Below, one piece after another: positions 44,375 through 53,965 of a stretch of 64,000 nucleotides of DNA (position 1 is its first letter; the number at the start of each line of letters is the position of its first letter). The stretch covers positions 161,350-225,349 of the forward strand of contig JAOXRS010000173.1 of the NCBI GenBank assembly GCA_025800385.1, written 5' to 3'. The position numbers and the translations under genes were made by a program. The DNA is from Candidatus Albibeggiatoa sp. nov. NOAA (lineage in GTDB: Bacteria; Pseudomonadota; Gammaproteobacteria; Beggiatoales; Beggiatoaceae). The notes under the pieces were generated by a model. That model was given only the letters and a program-made list of their open reading frames with translations, was not told where the DNA came from and ran no database searches.

Positions 44375-46648
44375 ATGACTGCAGCAAAAACATTACAAAT
44401 AAGCGATGACCTACAGCGCATCATCGACGCTCGCCATCATGATCCTTTTTCAGTACTGGGTAAGCATATTGAAAAAGGTAAGACTGTTGTTCGCGCCTAT
44501 ATTCCTCATGCTGAAGAAGTCACCATCGCTGAAGGCAATCTTGTAATGCAGCGCATTCCCGAAACCGATGTATTTGTCTGGGAAGGCAAAGCGGAATTAC
44601 CTGACCACTATCGTTTTATTTGGAAAGATAAAGATTCACTACATCAACATATTACATATGACCCCTATTGTTTCTCTTCACAAGTAGCAGATTTTGATCG
44701 GCACTTATTTAATGAAGGCAAACATCGTCATGCCTATCGCATTTTAGGATCACATATACATGAAGTAGACGGCGTGGGCGGGGTGTTGTTTGCTGTCTGG
44801 GCACCCAATGCAGAGCGGATTAGTGTGGTTGGTGATTTTAACCGATGGGATGGACGTGTGCATACGATGCGTGTGCATGGCAGTAGCGGGATTTGGGAAT
44901 TATTCATTCCAAATATTGAAGCGGGCACATTATATAAATATGAGATTCGTAATCGTCACTCTGGTGAAATTTTACTGAAATCTGATCCTTATGGTCAGCA
45001 ATTTGAACTCCGCCCGAATACAGCTTCAATTGTGCCTAAAGCTGAACCTTATAAATGGAACGATCAAAAATGGATTGATACGCGCCAAAAGGCAGACTGG
45101 TTACATGCGCCGATGTCAATTTATGAAGTGCACTTGGGTTCATGGTTGCGTGGTTCAGAGGGTGAATTGCTTAATTATCGTGAATTAGCGCACAAGTTGG
45201 TCGATTATGTCATAGAAATGGGTTTCAGTTATATCGAGCTATTACCGATTACAGAACATCCTTATGATGGCTCTTGGGGTTACCAAACCACAGGTTATTA
45301 CGCCCCGACCAGTCGTTATGGTACACCTGATGATTTTCGTTATTTCATCAATTATTGTCATGAACGCGGCATTGGGGTGTTGTTGGATTGGGTACCTGCT
45401 CATTTTCCAAAAGATGCACATGGTCTAGCCCGTTTTGATGGTACTCCATTATATGAGCATGAAGATCCGCGTAGAGGTGAACACTTAGATTGGTCAACCT
45501 TGATTTATAACTATGGCCGCCATGAAGTACGCAACTTTCTGCTTTCCAGTGCCGTATATTGGATTGAAGAATTCCACATTGATGGCTTACGGGTTGATGC
45601 GGTTGCGTCTATGTTGTACTTAGATTATTCACGAACTGATTGGATACCCAACGAATTTGGTGGGCGGGAAAATCTTGATGCAATTCAGTTTTTACGTGAA
45701 CTGAATACTGTAGTACATGGTGATTTTCCTGGGGTACTGGTGATGGCAGAGGAATCGACATCATGGCCACAAGTAACGCGTCCAATTGAAATTGGTGGTT
45801 TAGGCTTTAGCATGAAGTGGAATATGGGTTGGATGAATGACACGCTTTCCTATATTTCGAAAGAAAGCATTTATCGCAAATACCATCAAAATATGTTGAC
45901 TTTTAGCATGTTGTACGCATTTACTGAAAACTTCTTATTGCCGTTCTCTCATGATGAAGTCGTACATGGTAAACGGGGCATGTTAAATAAAATGCCGGGA
46001 GATGAGTGGCAACAGTTTGCAAATTTACGTGTGTTATATGCTTATATGTTCACCCATCCAGGGAAAAAACTATTATTCATGGGGACAGAGTTTGGTCAAG
46101 GTACAGAGTGGAATAGTGCGACTAGCTTAGATTGGTATGTATTAGATTACCCGAGCCACCAAGGTGTACAGCGTTTGGTTAAAGATTTAAATCACTTGTA
46201 CCATAATACGCCTGCTTTGCATCATTATGATTTTGATTGGCAAGGTTTTGACTGGGTGGATTGTCATGATGCGGAAAATTCAATTTTAGTATACCTGCGT
46301 AAAAGTGAAGATGATGTATTAATTGTGGCAATTAACTATACACCTGTGCCTCGTCATGACTATCGGATTGGTGTACCTGAAGCAGGACAATATAAAGAAC
46401 TGTTAAACTCAGATGCAGAATGTTATGGTGGCGCGAATTTAGGTAATGGTGAGCGAGATTTGATTGCAGAAGAAATGGCATGGATGGACAAACCTTATTC
46501 TATGCTGATTACGATTCCACCTTTAGGCGCGGTGATTTTCAAGCCTATAAACACTGCAGTAGAAGAAATGTCAGAAAATGTGGTAGATTCGACAGGCGTG
46601 GTTAAAACGAAAACAACTAAGAAAAAAGCAACAAAATCTAAAAAATAG
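44375..46648 (+). CDS. glgB: 1,4-alpha-glucan branching enzyme
   Basis: Makes alpha-1,6 branches in glycogen. 757 residues: N-terminal carbohydrate-binding modules ([36 protein letters not shown]), the GH13 barrel with [36 protein letters not shown] (nucleophile Asp), [12 protein letters not shown] (acid Glu) and [12 protein letters not shown], and the C-terminal beta domain. About 25 residues longer than usual because of a Lys/Thr-rich tail ([14 protein letters not shown]) of unknown use. It works with GlgP at 16.8-19.5 kb. Confidence 0.97.
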   Translation: MTAAKTLQISDDLQRIIDARHHDPFSVLGKHIEKGKTVVRAYIPHAEEVTIAEGNLVMQRIPETDVFVWEGKAELPDHYRFIWKDKDSLHQHITYDPYCFSSQVADFDRHLFNEGKHRHAYRILGSHIHEVDGVGGVLFAVWAPNAERISVVGDFNRWDGRVHTMRVHGSSGIWELFIPNIEAGTLYKYEIRNRHSGEILLKSDPYGQQFELRPNTASIVPKAEPYKWNDQKWIDTRQKADWLHAPMSIYEVHLGSWLRGSEGELLNYRELAHKLVDYVIEMGFSYIELLPITEHPYDGSWGYQTTGYYAPTSRYGTPDDFRYFINYCHERGIGVLLDWVPAHFPKDAHGLARFDGTPLYEHEDPRRGEHLDWSTLIYNYGRHEVRNFLLSSAVYWIEEFHIDGLRVDAVASMLYLDYSRTDWIPNEFGGRENLDAIQFLRELNTVVHGDFPGVLVMAEESTSWPQVTRPIEIGGLGFSMKWNMGWMNDTLSYISKESIYRKYHQNMLTFSMLYAFTENFLLPFSHDEVVHGKRGMLNKMPGDEWQQFANLRVLYAYMFTHPGKKLLFMGTEFGQGTEWNSATSLDWYVLDYPSHQGVQRLVKDLNHLYHNTPALHHYDFDWQGFDWVDCHDAENSILVYLRKSEDDVLIVAINYTPVPRHDYRIGVPEAGQYKELLNSDAECYGGANLGNGERDLIAEEMAWMDKPYSMLITIPPLGAVIFKPINTAVEEMSENVVDSTGVVKTKTTKKKATKSKK

Positions 46649-47229
46649 CTTTTTTATCAAGGACTAAAATGATTTTCAGGGAAAGGAATACTAATTTATG
46701 ATGCAAATTGTAAGTGTCCTGTATGGTTTTAGTCCTGTTAAACATAATTTCACTTTGATGCTTTAAACTCAAATTAAATTTAATTTTTGATTTAAAATCA
46801 TATATATAGCCTTTTGGCACAGAAATTGAGACTATTAGTTTTAACGTTGCGAATAAAAAAGATAAGCCTCAAGGTATTGTATTCTAAAGTAAAATATGTT
46901 TTATTGTTTGCCCTTGAGGTATGCGCCACATGACTGCTTAATTATCAGCGCAGCAGCCTTATGTTTAATGACTTAAAATGCACACTGCTTGTGACGAAGT
47001 CAGGTCTATGATGTTACTAAGTATTTTGATATTGCTGTTAGATTTGAAATTTAACTGATACTGTATTTTATGCCGAAAAGTGATAAATAGTGAGCATTAA
47101 TCAATCAAATATAGAAAAGGGCTACTCCTCGTAGTATTGATAAAATTGTTAGAGACACTATAAATACCCATCTAGCTTTAGGGCTTAGGAGTAGGAGATT
47201 ACATCTAACAACGGACTAATAGCAAAAAA
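46649..47229. other. 581-base gene-free region with three inverted repeats
   Basis: Between glgB and the ProQ-family gene. AGGACTAAAA (46660-46669) and TTTTAGTCCT (46727-46736) form a perfect ten-base inverted pair. CCTCAAGG (46867-46874) and CCTTGAGG (46912-46919) form an eight-base pair, and CTACTCCT (47122-47129) and AGGAGTAG (47187-47194) another. The last lies within the probable leader of the ProQ gene. No open frame of interest. Confidence 0.6.
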
Positions 47230-47949
47230 ATGTCAGAACAAAATACCCCCTCTCAAGAAGAACAGCAATTATCACCTGAAGATATGCTACAGGTATTAAA
47301 ACAGCGTTTTCCTAAAGCGTTTGTTTCCCAGCCTGAGCAAGTGAAACCGTTAAAGGTGAATATCCATTTAGACATTCGTGAGCGTTGTGCTGATGAATTT
47401 TCAAACCGCGTGATTGCACGTGCACTCAAATTATATGCAAAAAATAAAGCGTATCTGACTTGCCTTACAGCCAATGCAAAACGTATCGATTTAGATGGTA
47501 ACGAATGTGGTGAAGTCACAGACGAGCATATGGAGCTTGCACAGCAGGATAAAGAGAAAAAACACAAAACCCAGCATGAAGCTGAAAATGCACCTATAGA
47601 AAATCCTGTGCCTGAAGGGACACCCCCTATCAGTGTACGTTTAGAAATCAACTTGAAAATCACTGAATTACCAAGTGATGTGCGAACCACAAAAAATGGT
47701 TGGCAAGAATTTTTTATTAACGCAGATAAATACCCAGTTAAGGTTGTGATTCGGCCTAAAACATGGAATAAGCTACTAAAAGCATCAACAGATTTCCCTT
47801 ATTGGATTGCGTCCATTACGGGTAAAATGGGGCACAAAATTAAATATGGTGGCTTTGAGTTACAAGAACCTGTGATTCAAATTTTTCAACGCTTTCCTAA
47901 AAATGCAGCCAATTCAGATAATGCGACCCCCAAAGCAGATGCTGAGTAA
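47230..47949 (+). CDS. ProQ/FinO-family RNA-binding protein with extra C-terminal domain
   Basis: 239 residues. Residues about 17-110 fit the ProQ/FinO domain: VLKQRFPKAF, KPLKVNIHLDI, NRVIARALKLYAKNKAYLTCL and AKRIDLDGNECGEVTDEH. An acidic/charged linker follows. The C-terminal 95 residues are an unfamiliar domain (RLEINLKITELPSDV, NGWQEFFINAD, VVIRPKTWNKLL, WIASITGKMGHKIKYGGFEL) that recurs in the next gene. ProQ proteins are RNA chaperones binding small RNAs and 3' ends. Fourteen bases separate it from the next gene. Confidence 0.85.
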   Translation: MSEQNTPSQEEQQLSPEDMLQVLKQRFPKAFVSQPEQVKPLKVNIHLDIRERCADEFSNRVIARALKLYAKNKAYLTCLTANAKRIDLDGNECGEVTDEHMELAQQDKEKKHKTQHEAENAPIENPVPEGTPPISVRLEINLKITELPSDVRTTKNGWQEFFINADKYPVKVVIRPKTWNKLLKASTDFPYWIASITGKMGHKIKYGGFELQEPVIQIFQRFPKNAANSDNATPKADAE

Positions 47950-47963
47950 AAGAGGAATACAAT

Positions 47964-48611
47964 ATGGCAACTGAAAAACGCCCAACGCTGACATTGAGTA
48001 AGAAAAAGCGTGATCCCAATGCACCTAAAGTCAGCATTACCCGTAACCCAAATGTAAGCATCGGTGTTGTTAAACGTAGTACGACGGAAACGACCAGCCG
48101 TTCATCGCAAGTTGATGAGTCTGCAAGAATGTCTACCAATGATGGCAATCGGTATGAAACACGGCCATCTCGTTCTCCATATGGCTACCACGCTAAACGC
48201 CATTCTAATGGACAGCAGCACAACAACGGCCAACATAATAGTCATGGCAACACGGGATATAACAAAAAGCCCTTTAGTAAAAAGCCACGTCCTGCGCGCC
48301 CTGCTGGTGTACATGGTCGGATGGAATTAACCATTAAGCTGAATGAGTTACCGAACAATGTACAAACGGTGAAAAATCAGTGGCGGCAGTTCGATGTGAA
48401 AGCAGATGATCAGATTATTCGTTTACGCATTCGTCCTAAAGCATGGAACAAAATGGCTCAAGCGAATGAGCAGTGGGAATCTTGGGTAGCTGCGATTACA
48501 GGTAAAATGGGTAATCCAATTAAAGATGGCTTTGAATTGATTCAGCCTGCTGTACAAGTATATGAGAAAAAACCTAAACAGCACTCTGATGATAGTGAAG
48601 AAGCGGCTTAA
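47964..48611 (+). CDS. Protein repeating the C-terminal domain of the ProQ-family neighbour
   Basis: 215 residues. The N-terminal 115 residues are basic and low in complexity (Arg, Ser, Asn, His; KKPFSKKPRPARPAG), of the kind that bind RNA. The C-terminal 95 residues align with the ProQ neighbour: LTIKLNELPNNVQTVKNQW, RLRIRPKAWNKM, WVAAITGKMGNPIKDGFEL and QPAVQVYEKKP. There is no ProQ domain. The pair therefore shares a domain I cannot name, and a joint RNA-related role is a reasonable inference. Confidence 0.7.
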   Translation: MATEKRPTLTLSKKKRDPNAPKVSITRNPNVSIGVVKRSTTETTSRSSQVDESARMSTNDGNRYETRPSRSPYGYHAKRHSNGQQHNNGQHNSHGNTGYNKKPFSKKPRPARPAGVHGRMELTIKLNELPNNVQTVKNQWRQFDVKADDQIIRLRIRPKAWNKMAQANEQWESWVAAITGKMGNPIKDGFELIQPAVQVYEKKPKQHSDDSEEAA

Positions 48612-48641
48612 TATATTCGATTCACAATCAAAATATCCTGT

Positions 48642-49070
48642 TCAACTCAAAGGGTTTGAGCAAGGTCTTTTGTGTGGATCGTAATAAGCAAGGTATTTTA
48701 TTTGATTAGGGTTATTGTGATAAAAGAAGTCTGTAGACAGTAAAAACCGTGTACAAATAGTTTCTTCAAAGTTACGAATTTTTTTAGCCAAAAAGCTCAT
48801 TTCTAATACTGCACTATAAGCATAGACTGGGTAAAAATAGCTGAGTGTATTAATTTTTTGCAAATAGGCTCGGTTTCGCGGGTGCTGCATAAAGTCTTGG
48901 GTAAACTGCATCACATCATCATGCGTCCATGCTAACTGGCTCAAACGTTTGTGAAATACCGCTACAATGGTTTTTTGAATTCGAGATTGACGTGCATTGA
49001 AATAATAGGTACTTGCACCAGCAATGGCCACAGTTCCGCTGAGCAAGAAGGTTCTACGACTGATACGCAT
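48642..49070 (-). CDS. Small protein with twin-arginine leader
   Basis: 142 residues. The N-terminus RISRRTFLLSGTVAIAGAS is a twin-arginine (Tat) signal or anchor. The mature part is helical with many aromatic residues (LSYFYPVYAYSAV, FLLSTDFFYHNN) and no cofactor motif that I recognise. It starts 3 bases after the PP2C-like gene ends, so it is co-translated with it. Tat export suggests a folded, perhaps cofactor-bearing, periplasmic protein. Confidence 0.65.
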   Translation of the reverse strand: MRISRRTFLLSGTVAIAGASTYYFNARQSRIQKTIVAVFHKRLSQLAWTHDDVMQFTQDFMQHPRNRAYLQKINTLSYFYPVYAYSAVLEMSFLAKKIRNFEETICTRFLLSTDFFYHNNPNQIKYLAYYDPHKRPCSNPLS

Positions 49071-49073
49071 AGC

Positions 49074-49859
49074 TTATTCAGCCTGTGTGAGCATTGCAAC
49101 GGCTAAATCATCTAAAATATGCACCTGTTGTTCTACATAATGCTGCTGCATGGTCAGTATGCGCTGTTCGACAAAATTATCATCTAATGGCTTATCTGAC
49201 TGCAATAGTTGAGGAGCAACTTCGGCTAAGGTTTTTTTGTCACTGTTTTCCACATCAACGCAACTGATCGCACCATCTGAAGTTAAAGCAATGGTTTTAT
49301 ACTCTGCTAATGGGAAGTGATAAATCAGTGGTTTTCTAAAAGATTGTGGGTTGAATTGCGGATTGAGCGAATCATCAATATACATCAAATCATCTCCACG
49401 CATAGCATAAGCAGCTTGATGTTCTTCATTCAGCCAATAGGTCAAATAGTATGGTGCATTATCGGCAAATTCGATGTTAATTGTACCGATCGTCCCCTCC
49501 ATTTTCTGATACAAAATACAACCATCACCATAGATGTAGGCAGTGACAATATCATTTTGAACAAATGCCACCAATAACGTGGAATCTAATACTTCATTAG
49601 GTAATTCCATTTGAGAGACAAGACGTTGACCTTTGTTAATCACATATTGACCAAAATCATGATAGTCAGGAATAGTCGGTTGTTGAAGTAAATACTGTGC
49701 GGTTTTAGCTAAAATTCTTGCCCCGACATGGCTTCCCAGTGAAGAAGAGCAGCCGTCACATACAACTAAATGCGGAATAGGTACATCACTATGTAGTGTA
49801 AAATCCTGACATTCCGAATGTGTTGCACCGATGATATAGTGACTGCTCAAATGTAGCAT
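49074..49859 (-). CDS. PP2C-like protein phosphatase
   Basis: 261 residues. A reduced PP2C pattern is visible: the ATHSECQDF block, PHLVVCDGCSSSLGSHVGARILAK (metal-binding Asp-Gly), an ALTSDGAISCVD block with the later metal-binding Asp, and VHILDDLAVAMLTQ at the end. It resembles the PP2C_2-type proteins found next to kinases or FHA/vWA proteins. Here no kinase is nearby; it lies 7 bases after tsaD and directly before the Tat-leader protein. Substrate unknown. Confidence 0.75.
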   Translation of the reverse strand: MLHLSSHYIIGATHSECQDFTLHSDVPIPHLVVCDGCSSSLGSHVGARILAKTAQYLLQQPTIPDYHDFGQYVINKGQRLVSQMELPNEVLDSTLLVAFVQNDIVTAYIYGDGCILYQKMEGTIGTINIEFADNAPYYLTYWLNEEHQAAYAMRGDDLMYIDDSLNPQFNPQSFRKPLIYHFPLAEYKTIALTSDGAISCVDVENSDKKTLAEVAPQLLQSDKPLDDNFVEQRILTMQQHYVEQQVHILDDLAVAMLTQAE

Positions 49860-49866
49860 AATGACA

Positions 49867-50877
49867 TCACCTTAACGCGCTAAGCGTTTCAATTGAACAA
49901 CGTGGTTGAACTTGAAAACCGAAATCGTTGGATTGCCCTGCTTGTAAGCGAATTGCACCGACATAGGCAATCATTGCCCCATTATCTGTACAGAACTCAG
50001 GGCGTGGGTAAAACACTTCTCCATTTATATCCTGCATTAATTTAGCCAAACCTGCACGCAATTGCTGATTTGCACCGACACCGCCAGCAATCACCAAACG
50101 TTTTAAGCCTGTTTGTTTTAACGCCCGTCGACATTTGATTGTTAATGTGTCAATGACTGCTTGCTCAAATTCTAGGGCGATATCCGCTTTAGTTTGCTCT
50201 GTTTGGTCAGATTGCTGCCAGTTGACTAATACATTGGTTTTTAAGCCACTGAAGCTAAAGTCTAACCCCGGTTTTTGGGTCATGGGACGTGAGAATTTAA
50301 ATTGATTCGGACGACCTTGAGCCGCGAGTTTTGCGACGGCAGGCCCTCCGGGGTAACCTAAACCCAATAACTTTGCTGTTTTATCAAAAGCTTCACCTGC
50401 AGCATCATCAATGGATTCGCCTAAAATTTCATACTCACCAATGGCTTTGACGGCAACCAATTGTGTGTGTCCACCTGAAACCAACAAAGCTAAAAAAGGA
50501 AAAGGTGGCGGATTATTTTCTAACATTGGCGCGAGTAAATGGCCTTCCATATGATGTACACCAACCGCAGGTACTTGCCATGCCCAAGCTAGCGAACGTC
50601 CAACCGATGCACCCACTAACAATGCACCAATTAACCCCGGCCCTGAGGTATAAGCAACCCCATCAACGGTATCAATATCCGCACTTTGCATGACTTGTTT
50701 AACCAATGGGATCAATTTTCGTACATGGTCGCGTGAAGCCAATTCAGGCACAACCCCGCCATATTCTGCATGAAGAGCAATTTGAGTATAAACTGTATGA
50801 GCGAGTAAGCCATGTTCTGTATCGTAAACAGCGACACCCGTTTCATCACAAGAAGTTTCAATTCCAAGTACGCGCAT
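49867..50877 (-). CDS. tsaD: tRNA N6-threonylcarbamoyladenosine transferase TsaD
   Basis: Transfers threonylcarbamoyl to A37 of ANN-decoding tRNAs with TsaB and TsaE. 336 residues from [14 protein letters not shown]; two earlier in-frame ATGs four and three codons upstream are less likely because the family starts here. Seen: [11 protein letters not shown] (metal-binding His pair), [19 protein letters not shown] and [13 protein letters not shown]. First gene of a unit with the PP2C-like and Tat-leader genes. Confidence 0.97.
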   Translation of the reverse strand: MRVLGIETSCDETGVAVYDTEHGLLAHTVYTQIALHAEYGGVVPELASRDHVRKLIPLVKQVMQSADIDTVDGVAYTSGPGLIGALLVGASVGRSLAWAWQVPAVGVHHMEGHLLAPMLENNPPPFPFLALLVSGGHTQLVAVKAIGEYEILGESIDDAAGEAFDKTAKLLGLGYPGGPAVAKLAAQGRPNQFKFSRPMTQKPGLDFSFSGLKTNVLVNWQQSDQTEQTKADIALEFEQAVIDTLTIKCRRALKQTGLKRLVIAGGVGANQQLRAGLAKLMQDINGEVFYPRPEFCTDNGAMIAYVGAIRLQAGQSNDFGFQVQPRCSIETLSALR

Positions 50878-51056
50878 TTCTATCATCAAGTCAATATTAT
50901 TGGGACAGATTACCCGATTTTGATAGATTTGTCTTTTGAAAACGGCTGATTTTTAATCAATACTCGTCAATCATTTGTAACCATGATTATCGATGTAAAG
51001 ACAGTGATAGCAGTTCGCTTTTGTCTGGGAATATTGAAACCTCATAAAGCGGTTTT

Positions 51057-51065
51057 TGCTATAAT
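51057..51065 (+). promoter_or_regulatory. Extended -10 promoter
   Basis: TGCTATAAT at 51057-51065 matches the extended -10 consensus TGnTATAAT. It lies about 63 bases before the start of the small membrane protein gene; no good -35 box is present. Confidence 0.5.
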
Positions 51066-51127
51066 CCTCGGCTCACTATGCCATTATCTCAAATTATCAC
51101 TGCTGACAGCATTTCGTAATATCGACA

Positions 51128-51460
51128 ATGAAAACACCAACTAAAAAACAACTGCTTAATATCAATATTATTTCAGCCTTATTGCTCGTACCTTTTCCAA
51201 TGTTTTTTATTGGTTCAAGTTATTTATTCAGCGCACCGGGGTCTGAGAATGGCATTGTTAACAATCTAATGTATTACAGTATTATCACTTATCCTGTGAG
51301 TTTTTTATTTGCTGTATTAGGGACTTGGCGCGGTTATAAAAGCGGTAAAAATCAGCTTGCTTTGTATCTGAGTTTGTTGCCATTTATAAATATACTGGTG
51401 TTTATCTTGGGTTTGTTAGCAATTATTTTTGCGTGTGATGGCTCATTGGTGTGTTTTTGA
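51128..51460 (+). CDS. Small hypothetical membrane protein
   Basis: 110 residues with three hydrophobic segments (about 12-33, 47-66, 77-105) and a short positively charged WRGYKSGKNQ loop between the second and third. Family not recognised. It lies between tsaD (divergent) and the GT4 transferase gene, from which it is separated by 96 bases. Confidence 0.6.
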   Translation: MKTPTKKQLLNINIISALLLVPFPMFFIGSSYLFSAPGSENGIVNNLMYYSIITYPVSFLFAVLGTWRGYKSGKNQLALYLSLLPFINILVFILGLLAIIFACDGSLVCF

Positions 51461-51556
51461 TCTAGGTTAACAATTATTCCCATTTTTCATAAAAACCGCG
51501 TATGATATTGGTTTATATTTAATATCATGCTCATCACATAGACACTGCAGTATTTT

Positions 51557-52585
51557 ATGAGTTTTGGCCTACTATTTTTCTTATCTGCTTTTTTCTTGTC
51601 TTGGGGCTTGACGGCGTATCTGACCCGTTTTGCAATACAGCAACATCTAATGGATGCCCCAAATCACCGTTCTCTCCACACTCAGCCGACACCGATTATT
51701 GGCGGGGTTGCCATGCTAATATCATTGGTGCTCAATGTATTGTTGGCGGGTTTGTGGATGCCTGATTTATTTGTCGTTATCACGCATCAGTTTTGGGTGC
51801 CGCTGTTATTGATTGCAGGTATTTCATATTTAGATGATAGGCGTTCGATGTCAGCAGGTTTGCGTTTGTTAGTGCATATTATCGCTGCGGTTTGGTTATT
51901 GTCTGATTGGCAGATTTGGATTCAATGTATTTCTTTGCCCATGTTCGCCATCATTTTGCCGTCTTTTCTGAAGTTTTTTATATCGGTCTTTTTTATTGTT
52001 TGGATGATTAATTTATACAATTTTATGGATGGTATGGATGGTTTTGCGGGCGGCATGGCTGTGATTGGATTTGGCACGTTAGCGGTTTTGGGTAGTTTGG
52101 TTGGCGCACATGAATTTGTTTTATTAAATAGTTTGATTGTCGCGGTTTCGCTTGGCTTTTTGATGTTGAATTTCCCCCCTGCAAAAGTATTTATGGGTGA
52201 TACGGGTTCATCGAGTTTGGGTTATTTAGCTGCGCTTATGAGTTTATGGGGTGCATCTTGGGGTTTATATCCAGTGTGGATTGCAGTGTTGATCTTTTCC
52301 CCTTTTATTGTCGATGCCTCTGTGACGTTGATACGGCGATTTTTAAATGCGGAAAAAATTTGGCAAGCACATAAAACCCACTATTATCAAAGATTAGTGC
52401 AACTTGGATGGGGGCATCGTAAAACTGTATTATGGCAATATGGCTTGATGTTGGCTTGTAGTGCTTCTGCAATTGTCGCTGTATTTGTGACACCATTCTG
52501 GCAATCTATGATTTTAATCAGTTGGTGTGTGATTTATGTGTTATTAGCTTGGCAAGTGCAAAAATTAGAACAAGCAAACGCGTAA
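51557..52585 (+). CDS. GT4-family polyprenyl-phosphate sugar-1-phosphate transferase (WbpL/WecA-like)
   Basis: 342 residues with about ten helices. It has the family motifs: DAPNHRSLHTQPTPIIGGVAM (near 35-55), SYLDDRRSMSAG (Asp pair), NLYNFMDGMDGFAGG (magnesium-binding Asp), KVFMGDTGSSSLGY and the cytoplasmic loop KIWQAHKTHYYQRL. It moves a sugar-1-phosphate, often GlcNAc or FucNAc, from a UDP-sugar onto undecaprenyl phosphate to start O-antigen or capsule synthesis. The sugar cannot be told. Confidence 0.9.
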   Translation: MSFGLLFFLSAFFLSWGLTAYLTRFAIQQHLMDAPNHRSLHTQPTPIIGGVAMLISLVLNVLLAGLWMPDLFVVITHQFWVPLLLIAGISYLDDRRSMSAGLRLLVHIIAAVWLLSDWQIWIQCISLPMFAIILPSFLKFFISVFFIVWMINLYNFMDGMDGFAGGMAVIGFGTLAVLGSLVGAHEFVLLNSLIVAVSLGFLMLNFPPAKVFMGDTGSSSLGYLAALMSLWGASWGLYPVWIAVLIFSPFIVDASVTLIRRFLNAEKIWQAHKTHYYQRLVQLGWGHRKTVLWQYGLMLACSASAIVAVFVTPFWQSMILISWCVIYVLLAWQVQKLEQANA

Positions 52586-52669
52586 AGTCATTGTATAAAA
52601 TATTTTTAAATACAAGCCAATATATCAATTGAAATGCTTTGACGGACTGGCTTATATTTTTAGTGACCA

Positions 52670-53965
52670 CTATTTAATCGTGAGCTTTAGAAAGTGTGTT
52701 GCACAGGAAATACAAGGATCATAGTTTCTAATCACCGTTTCTGCATATAAACGCAATTCATCAGGTTCTGTATCTAAGCCTTTTTGCTGTAAAGAAAACC
52801 GTAAGTCTTGCTCAATTTGAGCTTGATTTTGACTGGTTGGCGGTACAATTTGTGTCGCTGTCACGCGCCCTTGTTCATCTAATGCCCACTGATGCCATAA
52901 CATGCCACGTGGTGCTTCGGTACAGCCAAAGCCAGTGCCTGCTTGTGTTTTGTCTACGGGAATAAATGGCGTATCCGTCGGTGTATAATCACGTAAAATC
53001 CGAATTGCTTCCAAAAATGCATAATGCACTTCAGCCGCCCGCGCCACAATGCTGTGAAACATATTATTGCTAGGAAATTGAATCTTCGTTTTGGCTAAAG
53101 TGGCTTTAACAGGTTCAGGTAATAAATCAAAATTCAAATTCACCCGTGCCAAAGGGCCTAACAAATACGGCTTATCGTTTAACAATGAATGCAAAGCGGT
53201 AGAATGCGGCACATGAAATTCTCTAAAATGATGATTGTATTCACTAATTGGAATATCTAAACCTTCACTAGATACAATATTGCCTTCATTCATTGGGTAT
53301 TCATCAGGATGCTTGACCGAAACACAATTAAACTGTTGTGGATTATCGGGTAGATTTAAACTGGCTGCCCATTCGACTAATTGTTCAACTTGTGGTAATG
53401 CAGCTTCTAATTTTTCTAATAAAGCTTTTGCTTGCTTTACGGTGGGTGCTTGATGAAATCCCCCGACTCTTGCGCCAACAGGATGTACTGAACGTCCGCC
53501 CAACATTTTAATAATTTGATTACCCAATTCTTGTAAATACACACCACGTTTTACCACTTCAGGATGGTCTTTTGCTAACTCTGGCGCACTGCCATAACCC
53601 AGAAAATCAGGGGCAGCAAGCAAATGAATATGTAAATTATGACTTTCAATCCATTCACCACAATATAACAAGCGGCGCATGGTACGAATCCACGGCGTGG
53701 CTTCAATATTTAAAATCGATTCTAAAGCATGAACTGCACTCATTTGATAGGCAACAGGACAGATGCCACAAATCCGCGCAACTAAATCAGGCATTTCAAA
53801 ATAATCACGTCCTTCAGCAAATTTTTCAAAGTAACGCGGGGGTTCGAAAATCCGTAATTTTAAATCACTGATTTCGCCAGCTTTCAGGCTTAAATCTAAT
53901 GCCCCTTCACCTTCAACACGGGCTAACACAGGCACATTAATGGCAATTTCACGTTGTTCGCTCAT
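52670..53965 (-). CDS. NiFe hydrogenase large subunit, group 3b-like
   Basis: 431 residues. The four nickel ligands are present: RICGICP near residue 65 and DPCISCATH near the C-terminus. The opening VPVLARVEGEGALDLSLK and VARICGICPVAYQMSAVHALE fit the cytosolic group 3 alpha subunits (sulfhydrogenase/NADP-linked). Only seven residues (FLKLTIK) follow the last His, a short tail like that of archaeal group 3b enzymes, so proteolytic maturation would remove a very small piece. It overlaps the small subunit by 4 bases. No diaphorase genes are adjacent. Confidence 0.88.
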   Translation of the reverse strand: MSEQREIAINVPVLARVEGEGALDLSLKAGEISDLKLRIFEPPRYFEKFAEGRDYFEMPDLVARICGICPVAYQMSAVHALESILNIEATPWIRTMRRLLYCGEWIESHNLHIHLLAAPDFLGYGSAPELAKDHPEVVKRGVYLQELGNQIIKMLGGRSVHPVGARVGGFHQAPTVKQAKALLEKLEAALPQVEQLVEWAASLNLPDNPQQFNCVSVKHPDEYPMNEGNIVSSEGLDIPISEYNHHFREFHVPHSTALHSLLNDKPYLLGPLARVNLNFDLLPEPVKATLAKTKIQFPSNNMFHSIVARAAEVHYAFLEAIRILRDYTPTDTPFIPVDKTQAGTGFGCTEAPRGMLWHQWALDEQGRVTATQIVPPTSQNQAQIEQDLRFSLQQKGLDTEPDELRLYAETVIRNYDPCISCATHFLKLTIK

